Source: Micromonospora chokoriensis (lineage in GTDB: Bacteria > Actinomycetota > Actinomycetes > Mycobacteriales > Micromonosporaceae). From it: a stretch of 64,000 nucleotides of DNA. Shown in pieces: positions 9,163 to 20,500 of this stretch. A program made the position numbers and the translations under genes. The stretch lies in contig NZ_JOAN01000004.1 in the NCBI RefSeq assembly GCF_000718555.1, positions 1 through 64,000 of the forward strand, in the 5' to 3' direction. Every line of letters starts with the position of its first letter. The stretch's first letter is position 1. Under the pieces are notes generated by a model that had not been told where the DNA came from, searched no databases, and saw only the letters and a list, made by a program, of their open reading frames with translations.

Positions 9163-9921
9163 CTATTCCGGATCCGCGACCGCGACCAGCGCGGGGCGCA
9201 ACAGCCGCTCACCGAGCTGGTAGCCGCGCCGCATGACCGTCACGCAGGTCGGCTCGCTGACGTCGGCCGAGGTCTGGTGCGCGACCGCCTCGTGCCGGGT
9301 CGGATCGAACGGGTCGCCCTGCTCGCCGAAGGCGTTCAGGCCGAACTTGCCGAGCGCGGTGGTGAGCTGTTCCGCCACCGTGCCGAACGGCCCGACCAGA
9401 TCGCCATGTTCCCGGGCTCGGTCCAGGTCGTCCAGGATCGGCAGCAGCGCGGCCAGCACCGAGCCGGTCGCCTGCTCCTGGACCAGGTTGCGGTCACGGT
9501 CGACCCGCTTGCGGTAGTTGGCGTACTCCGCCGACACCCGCTGCAGATCCCTGGTCCGCTCGTCCAGCTCGGCGCGGAGCGCCTCCAACTCGGCACCGAG
9601 TGAGGTGCCCGTGCCGCCGCCGTCCACCGGCTGCGCCGGGGCGTCCACCACCGGCGGACCGGACGGCTCCGGCCCGTCGGTGGAGTTGACCTCGACCTCG
9701 ATCTCGTCGACCACGACCTCGGCGTCCTCGACCAGACCCTCGGCCGGCACGCCGGCCTCCGCGTCGGCGGCGGTGCCCTCCGGCTCCGCCGTGTCGACGA
9801 GCTTGCGTTTGTTGCGGATGACGACCCGCTCTCCGTCACCGGTGGTCGGCTCCGTGGGCGCGGAGCCACCCGGCGTCGACCCGGTGTCGCCCGGGTCGGC
9901 GGCTCGTGGCTTCTGCGTCAT
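9163..9921 (-). CDS. grpE: nucleotide exchange factor GrpE
   Basis: 252 residues. An acidic, disordered N-terminal extension covers about 1-105. The GrpE core follows: a long helix (ALRAELDERTRDLQRVSAEY, YRKRVDRDR) and a beta domain ending in VMRRGYQLGERLLRPALVAV. It releases ADP from DnaK. The extension is longer than in E. coli GrpE (197 residues), a common actinobacterial feature. It starts at ATG 9921 with GAGGTAG, 48 bases after dnaK. Confidence 0.96.
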   Translation of the reverse strand: MTQKPRAADPGDTGSTPGGSAPTEPTTGDGERVVIRNKRKLVDTAEPEGTAADAEAGVPAEGLVEDAEVVVDEIEVEVNSTDGPEPSGPPVVDAPAQPVDGGGTGTSLGAELEALRAELDERTRDLQRVSAEYANYRKRVDRDRNLVQEQATGSVLAALLPILDDLDRAREHGDLVGPFGTVAEQLTTALGKFGLNAFGEQGDPFDPTRHEAVAHQTSADVSEPTCVTVMRRGYQLGERLLRPALVAVADPE

Positions 9922-9969
9922 GCGGCTACCTCATCCCCTTCGCCGTGGAAACGTGTCGGAAGCCGACGG

Positions 9970-11829
<1,860 letters not shown>

Positions 11830-11920
11830 CTTCGCTTCCTCGCTTCGTAAGGTTGTGCAGGTGACGGGCGTCGCCCGTGGGCTGCTGGCGAGCACCGCTC
11901 GCAGCGGACCCCACCACAAG

Positions 11921-11992
11921 TTGAGTGAACTGGACTCAATAGTGCCACGCGTCAGCCAATCGTCAAGTCGACTTGAGTCAACCCGACGCAAC
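11921..11992 (-). promoter_or_regulatory. dnaK promoter with two HAIR operators
   Basis: HAIR 1 at 11921-11939 is TTGAGT-N7-ACTCAA, a perfect core match. HAIR 2 at 11972-11992 is CTTGAGT-N7-ACGCAAC, perfect in one arm and 5 of 7 in the other. On the minus strand a -35 TTGACG (11961-11966) and -10 CACTAT (11939-11944) are 16 bases apart. HAIR 1 abuts the -10 and HAIR 2 lies upstream of the -35. A 14-bp palindrome TCAAGTCGACTTGA (11963-11976) overlaps HAIR 2. Confidence 0.85.
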
Positions 11993-12049
11993 CCAGCCGT
12001 TACTACCGTCCGGTTGTCTTCCCTTGCATCGGTCGGGCACGCTTTAGCG

Positions 12050-13870
12050 GTGACGACGCACGGCGATCCCGCCACCCGTTCCGGCGCGCCCGCCGTCGCA
12101 GCCCGCACCGACCCGTCGGCCGCCGCGGAGGAGCCGCCCGCCACCACCGGGGACGACAGCCTCCCCGGCGCACTGTCGGGCCTCCGGGAGGCGATCGGCG
12201 CGACCCGGTATCCCCTCGCGCTGCCCTCTGCCGGCTCCGCCCGGCACACCGCCACCGCCCTCACCGACCAGCTCGACGACTACCTGCTGCCCCGGCTCGC
12301 CCGGCTGGACGCCCCCCTGCTCGTGGTGGTCGGCGGCTCCACCGGCGCGGGCAAGTCGACCCTGGTCAACAGCCTGGTCAAGGCCCGGGTCAGCGCCGCC
12401 GGCGTGCTCCGGCCGACCACCCGCTCCCCGGTGCTGGTCTGCAACCCGTCCGACGCGGCCTGGTTTCGGCAGGGTGACCTCCTACCCGGGCTGACCCGCA
12501 CCACCGAGCCGAGCGAAGATCCGCGCTCCCTGCACCTCGTCACCGCCCCGGCCCTGCCGGCCGGGCTGGCCTTCCTCGACGCGCCCGACATCGACTCGGT
12601 CGTCGACGCCAACCGGGCGCTCGCCACCCAACTGCTCGCCGCCGCCGATTTGTGGCTCTTCGTCACCACCGCCGCCCGCTACGCCGACGCGGTGCCGTGG
12701 GAGCTGCTGCGCAGCGCCCGGTCGCGCGGCGCGGTGATCGCCATGGTGCTGGACCGGGTGCCCGCCGAGGCCACCGACGAGATCGCCGCGCACCTGACCG
12801 AGATGCTCGCCGAGCAGAACCTCGACCGGGCGCCGCTCTTTGTGCTGCCGGAGACCTGGGTCGACGGTCAGGGGCTCCTGCCCGAGGGAGTGACCGCGCC
12901 GCTGGCCGACTGGTTCGCCCGGCTGGCCGCTGACGTGGACGCGCGGGCGGTGGTGGTCCGGCAGACCCTCGACGGGGCGCTGGCCGCACTCCACCCCACC
13001 GTGGAAGAGCTGGCCGACGCCGCCGACGAGCAGGTCGCCGCCGCCGACGGGCTGGACGAACGGGTCCGGGCCGCGTACCGGGGTGCCGAGCGCACCGTCG
13101 AGCAGGGGCTTCAGGACGGCCGGCTGCTCCGGGGCGAGGTGCTCGCCCGCTGGCAGGAGTTCGTCGGCACCGGCGAGCTGTTCCGCACCCTGGAGGCGCG
13201 GATCGGCCACCTCCGGGACCGGGTCGTGGCCGCCGTAACCGGTCGGCCGGCACCCTCCGTCGAGCTGCGCAACGCCATCGAGTCCCAGCTGGTGACGCTG
13301 CTGCGCGGGGTGGCCTCGGAGGCCGCCGAATCCGCGTACACCGGGTGGAAGGCACACCCGGCCGGTGCCGGGCTGCTCGATCCGGCGCTCGCCCACCCGA
13401 GCGACGACCTACCCGAACGCGCCGAACGGATGGTCCGGGACTGGCAGCGCGGGGTGCTGGAGCTGGTCCGCGTCGAGGGCGGTGACAAGCGGTTCGTGGC
13501 CCGCACCGCCGCGTACGCGGTCAACGCCACCGGGCTGGCCGTGATGATCGCGGTCTTCGCCTCCACCGCGTTCATCCCGACCGGGCTGGAGCTGGCCACC
13601 GGGGCCGGCACCACGGTTGCCGCGCAGGCCGTCCTCCAGGCGATCTTCGGCGACCAGGCAGTGCGTACCCTCGCTGCCAAGGCCCGCACGGACCTGCTGG
13701 ACCGGGTGCGGACGCTGCTGGACGCGGAGGCCGATCGGTTCTTGAGCCGCACCGCCGACGCCCGCCCCGCCGCGGACGCCGGCGACGGGCTGCGCCGGGC
13801 CGCCGGCCGGGTCGAGCTGGCCCGGCACCGCAGCGGCCTGTCCGCCGGCGACGAGGAGGGCTACCGGTGA
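12050..13870 (+). CDS. dynamin-like membrane-associated GTPase A
   Basis: 606 residues. A Pro/Ala-rich N terminus precedes the GTPase core. G1 is GGSTGAGKS at 95-103, the likely G2 Thr is in RPTTRSP (121-127), and G3 is LDAPDID. The expected G4 (N/TKxD) is weak, with only VLDRV at that place. A helical region follows, with one or two hydrophobic segments ([19 protein letters not shown]) and a helical tail. This layout matches bacterial dynamin-like or Era-like membrane GTPases. It overlaps the next GTPase gene by 4 bases (GTGA), so the products probably act as a pair. It is divergent from dnaK. The cellular process is unknown. Confidence 0.75.
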   Translation: MTTHGDPATRSGAPAVAARTDPSAAAEEPPATTGDDSLPGALSGLREAIGATRYPLALPSAGSARHTATALTDQLDDYLLPRLARLDAPLLVVVGGSTGAGKSTLVNSLVKARVSAAGVLRPTTRSPVLVCNPSDAAWFRQGDLLPGLTRTTEPSEDPRSLHLVTAPALPAGLAFLDAPDIDSVVDANRALATQLLAAADLWLFVTTAARYADAVPWELLRSARSRGAVIAMVLDRVPAEATDEIAAHLTEMLAEQNLDRAPLFVLPETWVDGQGLLPEGVTAPLADWFARLAADVDARAVVVRQTLDGALAALHPTVEELADAADEQVAAADGLDERVRAAYRGAERTVEQGLQDGRLLRGEVLARWQEFVGTGELFRTLEARIGHLRDRVVAAVTGRPAPSVELRNAIESQLVTLLRGVASEAAESAYTGWKAHPAGAGLLDPALAHPSDDLPERAERMVRDWQRGVLELVRVEGGDKRFVARTAAYAVNATGLAVMIAVFASTAFIPTGLELATGAGTTVAAQAVLQAIFGDQAVRTLAAKARTDLLDRVRTLLDAEADRFLSRTADARPAADAGDGLRRAAGRVELARHRSGLSAGDEEGYR

Positions 13871-15552
13871 GCAACATCGCCGGCCGGGTACGCGAGGCGT
13901 TCCGCGGCGACCAGCGGGTCGACGCCGACGCGCTGATCGCCCGACTGGACGCGGTACGCCGCTTCCTGACCGCCGTGGACGGTCTGCTGCCGGACGCCGA
14001 TCTGGTGCCCGCGCACACCCTGGTCGAGCGGGCCGGCAGCCGGCTCGCGCTCTCCCGGGACCACACCGTGGTCGCCCTGGCCGGTGCCACGGGCAGTGGC
14101 AAGTCCAGCCTCTTCAACGCGTTGGCCCAGTTGGAACTCTCGCCGGTCGGGGTCCGCCGGCCGACCACCGGCGTCACCCACGCCTGCGTGTGGGGGCCGT
14201 TGGAGGGCGCCAACCACCTGCTCGACTGGACCGGCGTGTTGCCTCGACACCGCTTCGTCCGGGAGAGCGCCCTGGACGCGGACGACGAGACGGCACTACA
14301 CGGGTTGGTCCTGCTCGACCTGCCCGACTTCGACTCGGTGCAGCGATCCCACCGGCTTGAGGTGGACCGACTTCTCGGCCTGGTCGACCTGGTGGTCTGG
14401 GTGGTCGACCCGCAGAAGTACGCCGACCGGGTCATCCATGACAGCTACCTACGCGAGTTCCACCGGCACCGCGACGTCACAGTGGTCGTGCTCAACCAGG
14501 CCGACCGGCTGCCCCCGGCCGAGGTGCCCCGGGTCCTGGACGACCTGCGTCGACTGCTCGACACGGACGGGCTGACCGGCGTGCCCCTGCTGGCCACCAC
14601 CGCCATTGATCCGGCCGGGATGGTCGGGCTACGCGACGCCCTGGAGCGCACGGTCGCCGAGCGGCAGGCCGCGTTGCGCCGGCTCGCGGGTGACGTCGAC
14701 ACGGTCGTCGTCGGGCTGGACGAGCTTGTCGGCTCGGCCCGGCCAGCGGGTGGGCCGGACGACGCCGCCATCAACGGCCTGAACCGGGCGCTGGCCGGGG
14801 CGGCCGGGGTGCCTGCGGTCACCGAGGCCGTGGAACGGGCGTACCGGCACCGGGCCGGCGCGGCCACCGGCTGGCCCGTGGTCCGGGGCTGGCGGAGGTT
14901 GCGACCCGATCCGCTACGTCGGCTGCACCTGCCCGGCCCGAGCGGCGACCAGCCCGACCCGGCGGAGAACCTGGTCGCGGCCACCTCGGTCCCGGACCCG
15001 ACGGCCGCCCAGCGCTCGGCGCTCGGCCTCGCGATCCGCGCGGTGGCCGACCGGGCCGCCGCCGACCTGCCCGCCGCCTGGCCCGGCGCGGTGACCTCCG
15101 CCGCCCGGTCCCGCCTCGGCGACCTGCCGGACGCCCTGGACCGCACGATCGCCGGCACCGACCTCGGCCTCGATCGTCGACCGCTGTGGTGGCGGATCGT
15201 CGGCGGTGCGCAGTGGTTGGTCACCCTCGCCGCCGTGGTCGGGCTGGGCTGGCTGGTGCTCGGCTACGCGCTGCGAGCGCTCGGCCTGCCCAGGCTGGAC
15301 AACCCGATGGTCGGTCAGGTGCCGCTGCCGACCCTGCTGCTGCTCGGCGGGCTGCTGGCCGGGCTGCTGGTGGCGGCGCTTACCCGCCCGGTGGTGCGCT
15401 GGGCCGCCCGGCGTGCCCGGGACCGCGTCGAGCAGCGGCTGACGGCGAGGGTCGCCCAGGTCGGCGACGAATACGTGCTGACACCGGTACGGATCGTGCT
15501 CGGCTCGTACGCGCAGGCACGCGACGCGCTGCGGGACGCCGCACGCCGCTGA
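13867..15552 (+). CDS. dynamin-like membrane-associated GTPase B
   Basis: 561 residues. G1 is GATGSGKSS near residues 74-82, the G2 region is RRPTTGVTH, G3 is DLPDFDS and G4 is NQAD, a better GTPase signature than in its partner. Two strong transmembrane helices lie in the last quarter (WLVTLAAVVGLGWLVLGYAL and TLLLLGGLLAGLLVAAL). A basic helical tail that may touch the membrane follows. Translationally coupled to the upstream GTPase. In Streptomyces paired dynamins (DynA/DynB) stabilise sporulation septa. Whether this pair is orthologous cannot be told from the sequence alone. Confidence 0.78.
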   Translation: MSNIAGRVREAFRGDQRVDADALIARLDAVRRFLTAVDGLLPDADLVPAHTLVERAGSRLALSRDHTVVALAGATGSGKSSLFNALAQLELSPVGVRRPTTGVTHACVWGPLEGANHLLDWTGVLPRHRFVRESALDADDETALHGLVLLDLPDFDSVQRSHRLEVDRLLGLVDLVVWVVDPQKYADRVIHDSYLREFHRHRDVTVVVLNQADRLPPAEVPRVLDDLRRLLDTDGLTGVPLLATTAIDPAGMVGLRDALERTVAERQAALRRLAGDVDTVVVGLDELVGSARPAGGPDDAAINGLNRALAGAAGVPAVTEAVERAYRHRAGAATGWPVVRGWRRLRPDPLRRLHLPGPSGDQPDPAENLVAATSVPDPTAAQRSALGLAIRAVADRAAADLPAAWPGAVTSAARSRLGDLPDALDRTIAGTDLGLDRRPLWWRIVGGAQWLVTLAAVVGLGWLVLGYALRALGLPRLDNPMVGQVPLPTLLLLGGLLAGLLVAALTRPVVRWAARRARDRVEQRLTARVAQVGDEYVLTPVRIVLGSYAQARDALRDAARR

Positions 15553-15609
15553 CGCTCCGGGCGGCCCGCTACCGCTCTCCGTACGCCCACAGCGGCGTAG
15601 GGTCGGAGC

Positions 15610-16833
15610 ATGGCCACGCCTCAGACCCCCTACGACGCGGTGCTGCACGCCGCACGCGACGTGACCAAGCTGGAGTCCGCCCTCGACGCCGAGATGCTCG
15701 GCAGCGCGCTGCTGGGCAGTGTCTACGCCATCGCGGAGACCGACCGCGACACCGCCGTACGGGAGTTCGTCACCGGCTTCCTCGCCGCCACCGCCCGCCG
15801 CAGGATCGCGGCGGCGACCACCATCCGGCAGGTCTTCGCCACGCTCGTTCCGACCGCCGAGGGCGCCGAGCGGGTGCGTCCGGGCAGCCAGGCGCCCACC
15901 TGGGCGGCCCAGCTCGGCCGGGTGCACCTCACCGGCACCTGGGCGTACGGCGACGTGTACGGCGACCAGACCTCCTACCTTGCGACCTTCGCCTACGACG
16001 ACGAGGCCGGCGGCTCCGAGCATGCGCTGGTGGCCCTGGTGGACCACAACATCGGGATCACCAAGGACATCTTCGTGGGCGGGCCGGCCGAACGGATCCT
16101 GGATCAGGTCCGGCAGATGTGCGCCGACGATGAGTTGACCTGGTTCCGTACCGAAGATCCGGCCCGGCTCCGGGGCGAGGTGGCTCGCCATCTCGCGGTC
16201 ACCGACGAGCTGAGCGAGTTGCCCGGCGAGGGGTCTCTCGCCACCGACCGGGCGCTGGTCGGGGCCCGGCTGGCGATGCTGCCCACGGCGGCCGACCCGA
16301 CCGGTCCGGCGGAGGTCGAGCCGCTCTCTGCGGCCGAGCGCACCGACCTGGTCCGACGGTTCCTCGCCGGGCCGGAGGCCATCCGGTTCGGGCTGGACGC
16401 CGTTGACGGCCCGGAGCTGGCCTCGCTGCACTTCTGCCTGAGCCTGCTGCTGGACCACTCGGCGAGCTTCCCGGACGCCGACCCGATGCGCTGGAGCCCG
16501 GCGGTGTCCGGGCTCTTCCTGCTCGACTGGGTGCACCGCCGGGCCGTGCTGGACATGGACGACGCGGCGATGCTGCCCCGGGTGCTGCGGGCCTGGGCGC
16601 GGTACGCGTCGCGCCAGCGCGGGCTACCCGAGGCGGCGGCGACGCGCACCGACGAGGCGATCGAGGAGATGGTGCCGGAGTTCGCCCGCCTCTACTCGAC
16701 CGGTGAGCGGCGCAGCCCGGCCACCGCCGCGGTAGCGCAGCTGATGGCCGACGGGGTGGACCCGGACGACCCGGCCGCACTGGACGCGTGGATCGAGGCG
16801 AACCGGCACCGCCTCGCCGACGACGGCGCCTGA
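15610..16833 (+). CDS. conserved hypothetical protein
   Basis: 407 residues, mostly helical, acidic, with no signal peptide or membrane segment and no motif I recognise. It starts at ATG 15610, 6 bases after TAGGGT, suggesting its own leaderless promoter. That means it need not be co-transcribed with the GTPases that end 57 bases upstream. A hairpin follows directly. Co-location makes a functional link to the GTPase pair possible but unproven. Confidence 0.75.
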   Translation: MATPQTPYDAVLHAARDVTKLESALDAEMLGSALLGSVYAIAETDRDTAVREFVTGFLAATARRRIAAATTIRQVFATLVPTAEGAERVRPGSQAPTWAAQLGRVHLTGTWAYGDVYGDQTSYLATFAYDDEAGGSEHALVALVDHNIGITKDIFVGGPAERILDQVRQMCADDELTWFRTEDPARLRGEVARHLAVTDELSELPGEGSLATDRALVGARLAMLPTAADPTGPAEVEPLSAAERTDLVRRFLAGPEAIRFGLDAVDGPELASLHFCLSLLLDHSASFPDADPMRWSPAVSGLFLLDWVHRRAVLDMDDAAMLPRVLRAWARYASRQRGLPEAAATRTDEAIEEMVPEFARLYSTGERRSPATAAVAQLMADGVDPDDPAALDAWIEANRHRLADDGA

Positions 16834-16843
16834 CGGCACTCGA

Positions 16844-16874
16844 GGGGGTGGGTGGCCGCACGCCGCCCACCCCC
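16844..16874. terminator. bidirectional hairpin terminator
   Basis: GGGGGTGGG-GGC pairs with GCC-CCCACCCCC around a short loop with one internal mismatch. It lies between convergent genes ending at 16833 and 16892. Confidence 0.7.
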
Positions 16875-16891
16875 GAACCGCCGCCTGATCG

Positions 16892-17809
16892 TCACCGTAT
16901 TGCCGGTGACACCGCTGGGTGCGTCGGTCCGGCCAGCGGTGCCGGGCTGCCGGTGGGCGTCGGGGCGACGGCCGACGGCGACGGGGTCGCCGGGCTGGGC
17001 CGGAAGGTCGGTGTCACGGGCGGCGTGGGTGTGAGGGCCGGCACGGATCGGGTGCTGGTCGGCACGGCGGTCGCGGTCGATTCGTCGGTTGGCGTGGGTG
17101 TCGGCCCGAGCGTCGGATCCACCGGGGGCGTCGGATCCACGGTCAGGGTCGGGGTCGGATCGGGGTCGGTCGGGTCCGGGTCAGGTGGCTCAGTCGGATC
17201 GGGGTCGGTCGGGTCCGGGTCCGGCGGCTCAGTCGGGTCGGTCGGGTCCGGCGTCGGCGGGTCGGTCGGGTCCGGATCCGGTGGGTCGGTCGGGTCGGTC
17301 GGGTCGGGGTCGGTCGGCGGCGGTGAGGCGGCAGGCGGGGGTACGGGCGGCCGGGTGTCCCGCGGAGGTTTCGGTGCCAGCGGCGGGGCGGTCGCCCGCA
17401 GGACGGGCCCCGGATCGATCGCAGCGGGTCCGTCCGGTGCGCGCCGGGGAGCGGCGGGCAGCCAGCCGCTGGTCGGGCCAACGCTGGGTGTGGGTGTGCC
17501 AGGTGGCGGGAGCGCCGGTTGGCTGGTCATCGGCAGCGGGATCACCACCGGCCCGACAGACGGGGTCGGGATGAACGGGGTGCTGCTGTCCGGCAGGGCG
17601 GTGCTGCCCGGCGTGGCCGAGCCCGCGCTGATCGCGGCGAGGATGGGCATCGACGCGGTGCCGGCCAGCAGCGCGACGGTGAGCAGGTAACCACGGGTGG
17701 GACCACCCGCGCCGGGGGCACGGTGGACGCCGACCATCCGGCGATAGCCGCCGGCCGACCGGTGTCGACCAAGCGCTGGTGTGCCGGGACCGTCACCTGG
17801 CTCGTACAC
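16892..17809 (-). CDS. proline-rich signal-anchored surface protein
   Basis: 305 residues from the GTG at 17809, which has AAGGGG 7 bases upstream. An ATG at 17737 would give 281 residues with a weaker site. One hydrophobic stretch (YLLTVALLAGTASMPILAAI) acts as signal peptide or anchor. The rest is Pro/Thr/Asp-rich, with a DPTDPDP/EPPDPDP repeat tract at about 17130-17330. No catalytic domain. It probably spans or decorates the cell wall as an extended linker. The repeat tract may vary in length between strains. Function unknown. Confidence 0.6.
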   Translation of the reverse strand: MYEPGDGPGTPALGRHRSAGGYRRMVGVHRAPGAGGPTRGYLLTVALLAGTASMPILAAISAGSATPGSTALPDSSTPFIPTPSVGPVVIPLPMTSQPALPPPGTPTPSVGPTSGWLPAAPRRAPDGPAAIDPGPVLRATAPPLAPKPPRDTRPPVPPPAASPPPTDPDPTDPTDPPDPDPTDPPTPDPTDPTEPPDPDPTDPDPTEPPDPDPTDPDPTPTLTVDPTPPVDPTLGPTPTPTDESTATAVPTSTRSVPALTPTPPVTPTFRPSPATPSPSAVAPTPTGSPAPLAGPTHPAVSPAIR

Positions 17810-18330
17810 CGCACACCCCTTGTCGTCGGCCGTCGAAGGACACGGATGGACGCCGCCGGGAATAAAGCCGGCAAATAACCTGATAGGCGCGATCCTGCGG
17901 GAATCAGCCTCGCTCAATCACCCTGCGTCAGCCAACCTCCACCGCGTGTCGACACGCGGAGCTGCCCGAACGGTGACGAATCACGCCGGAAAGCATTGGA
18001 AACGCAGGCCGGCATGATGGCGACAAACGACGTCAAAGCCTGGTCACTCGGAATGCGGGGCGGGCGTACTGTGGGCGCGCTCACCTGCTCTGCGAATATG
18101 GAGCACGACGGCAACGCAGCCGTGACCTCCGCGCACCCTCGCGGCAGGCGCGGTTGAACGCCGGCGCTCCCGATCCGGGTTCGGCCAGAACCCGGCTCAC
18201 GCCGTGCGGCAACCCCCACCGGGGCTAGGCGCGGCCGCCAGGAACCGGTCCGGCAGCAGCCGGGCAGGCGCACGAGTTGCGCGGCCGGGTGACCCCCCGG
18301 TGCCGACGCAGACACGACAGGGAGAGACCG
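17810..18330. other. 521-bp divergent intergenic region
   Basis: Holds the promoters of the proline-rich protein (minus) and the 2-oxoacid dehydrogenase operon (plus). I see no convincing gene or RNA in it: open frames here are short shadows. The middle is a little less GC-rich. No clear operator repeat stood out. Confidence 0.5.
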
Positions 18331-19506
18331 ATGGCAAAGGGCGACCCCGGGGGCACCACCCGCAGCAGGCGGGCTGCACCCCGCTCCAAGAAGGGCGCGG
18401 CCGGCGACCCCGCGCTGGTGCAGCTCCTCACCCCCGAAGGCGAACGGATCGACAGCGCCACCGGGCCGGACGGCACCGAGTACCGCGTCGACTTCACCGA
18501 CGAGGAATACCGCGGTCTCTACCGTGACCTGGTGCTGGTCCGCAAGCTGGACGCCGAGGCGACCGCTCTCCAGCGCCAGGGCGAGCTGGGCCTCTGGGCC
18601 AGCCTGCTCGGCCAGGAAGCCGCCCAGGTCGGCTCCGGGCGGGCGCTGCGTACCCAGGACATGGCCTTCCCGACCTACCGGGAGCACGGCGTCCTCTACT
18701 GCCGGGGCATCGACCCGATCATGCCGCTCGGCCTGTTCCGCGGTGTCGACCAGGGCGGTTGGGACCCGAACGAGTTCAAGTTCAACATGTACACGATCGT
18801 CATCGGTGCGCAGACCCTGCACGCGACCGGCTACGCGATGGGCATCACCATCGATGGCAAGACCGGCACCGACGATGGCGAGGCGGCGATCGCCTACTTC
18901 GGCGACGGCGCCACCAGCCAGGGCGACGTGAACGAGGCATTCGTCTGGGCCAGCGTGTTCAACGCGCCGCTGGTCTTCTTCTGCCAGAACAACCAGTACG
19001 CGATCTCCGAGCCGCTGGAGCGGCAGACCCGCGTCCCGCTCTACCAGCGAGCCGCCGGCTTCGGCTTCCCCGGCGTACGGGTGGACGGCAACGACGTGCT
19101 CGCCACGTACGCGGTCACCCGCACCGCGCTGGACAATGCCCGCCTCGGACAGGGCCCGAGCCTGATCGAGGCGTACACGTACCGGATGGGCGCGCACACC
19201 ACCTCCGACGACCCGACCCGCTACCGCATCGCCAGCGAGGTCGAGGCGTGGCAGGCCAAGGACCCGATCGCTCGGGTCAAGGCATTCCTGGAGAAGCAGC
19301 AGATCGCCGACGCGGGCTTCTTCGCCGAGGTCGACGAGCAGGCCCGCCGCGAGTCGGTGCACCTACGCGAGCGGGTGCTCGAGATGCCGAACCCGGAGCC
19401 GGTGACGATGTTCGACCACGTCTACCCCAACGGGTCTCCGCTGCTCGACGAGCAGCGCGCGAAGTTCAGCCGCTACATGGAGTCGTTCGAGGGGAGCGCC
19501 CACTGA
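18331..19506 (+). CDS. bkdA: 2-oxoacid dehydrogenase E1 alpha (branched-chain type likely)
   Basis: 391 residues. Thiamine-diphosphate enzyme, E1 alpha subunit. The ThDP motif starts at GDGATSQGD and ends in CQNNQ about 28 residues later, as expected. It starts at ATG 18331 behind GGGAGAG. Together with E1 beta and E2 it should decarboxylate 2-oxo acids and pass the acyl group to lipoyl-E2. Such databases entries are often named PdhA. I prefer branched-chain BkdA because actinobacteria usually make pyruvate dehydrogenase with a single-chain AceE E1. No E3 (lipoamide dehydrogenase) gene is present in the locus. Confidence 0.85.
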   Translation: MAKGDPGGTTRSRRAAPRSKKGAAGDPALVQLLTPEGERIDSATGPDGTEYRVDFTDEEYRGLYRDLVLVRKLDAEATALQRQGELGLWASLLGQEAAQVGSGRALRTQDMAFPTYREHGVLYCRGIDPIMPLGLFRGVDQGGWDPNEFKFNMYTIVIGAQTLHATGYAMGITIDGKTGTDDGEAAIAYFGDGATSQGDVNEAFVWASVFNAPLVFFCQNNQYAISEPLERQTRVPLYQRAAGFGFPGVRVDGNDVLATYAVTRTALDNARLGQGPSLIEAYTYRMGAHTTSDDPTRYRIASEVEAWQAKDPIARVKAFLEKQQIADAGFFAEVDEQARRESVHLRERVLEMPNPEPVTMFDHVYPNGSPLLDEQRAKFSRYMESFEGSAH

Positions 19507-20495
19507 TGGCCACGGAGACGCTCACCCTTGGCAAGGCCCTCAACACCGGCCTACGCCGTGCCCTGGAGAACGACCCCAAGGTCATCATCATGGGCGAGGA
19601 CGTCGGCAAGCTCGGCGGCGTCTTCCGGATCACCGACGGGCTCCAGAAGGACTTCGGCGACCAGCGGGTGATCGACACCCCGCTGGCCGAGTCCGGCATC
19701 ATCGGCACCGCGGTCGGTCTGGCCATTCGCGGCTACCGCCCGATCTGCGAGATCCAGTTCGACGGCTTCGTCTACCCCGCGTACGACCAGATCGTGTCGC
19801 AGGTGGCGAAGATGCACTACCGCTCGGGCGGCCGGCTCAGCATCCCCATGGTGATCCGAATCCCGTTCGGCGGCGGCATCGGCGCGGTCGAGCACCACTC
19901 CGAGTCGCCGGAGGCGTACTTCGCGCACACCGCCGGCCTGAAGGTGGTGACCTGCTCCAACCCGCAGGACGCGTACGTGATGATCCAGCAGGCGATCGCC
20001 TCGGATGACCCGATCGTCTTCCTGGAGCCCAAGCGGCGCTACTGGGAGAAGGGCCAGGTCGACCTGGACGCGCCGCTGTCCGACGCGTACCCCCTGCACT
20101 CGGCCCGGGTCGTGCGGCCCGGCACGGACGTCACCGTGCTGGCCTACGGCCCGATGGTGCGGACCTGCCTGGAGGCGGCGACCGCCGCCGCGGAGGACGG
20201 CCGGGAGTTGGAGGTCATCGACCTGCGCTCGCTCTCGCCGCTGGACCTGACCGCGGCGTACGAGTCGGTGAAGCGCACCGGCCGCGCGGTGGTGGTGCAC
20301 GAGGCGCCGTCGAACATCGGCCTCGGCGCCGAGTTGGCCGCCCGGATCACCGAGGAGTGCTTCTACTCTCTGGAGTCGCCCGTGCTGCGGGTGACCGGCT
20401 TCGACATCCCCTACCCGGCCGCCCGGGTGGAGGAGGAGTTCCTGCCCGACCTCGACCGGGTGCTCGACGCCGTCGACCGCACCTTCGGCTGGTGA
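19506..20495 (+). CDS. bkdB: 2-oxoacid dehydrogenase E1 beta
   Basis: 329 residues, transketolase pyrimidine-binding and C-terminal domains. It begins MATETLTLGKALNTGLRRAL, with ThDP-contact GEDVG near residue 30 and the IRIPFGGGIGAVEHHSES stretch typical of E1 beta. The ATG at 19506 shares one base with the stop of E1 alpha (TGATG), so translation is coupled. Forms the alpha2beta2 E1. Confidence 0.9.
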   Translation: MATETLTLGKALNTGLRRALENDPKVIIMGEDVGKLGGVFRITDGLQKDFGDQRVIDTPLAESGIIGTAVGLAIRGYRPICEIQFDGFVYPAYDQIVSQVAKMHYRSGGRLSIPMVIRIPFGGGIGAVEHHSESPEAYFAHTAGLKVVTCSNPQDAYVMIQQAIASDDPIVFLEPKRRYWEKGQVDLDAPLSDAYPLHSARVVRPGTDVTVLAYGPMVRTCLEAATAAAEDGRELEVIDLRSLSPLDLTAAYESVKRTGRAVVVHEAPSNIGLGAELAARITEECFYSLESPVLRVTGFDIPYPAARVEEEFLPDLDRVLDAVDRTFGW

Positions 20496-20500
20496 GCGCC

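Noticed and set aside
17130..17330. Short repeats that might look like a CRISPR array
   Set aside because: Units are coding Asp/Pro/Thr repeats with no unique spacers and no cas genes near.
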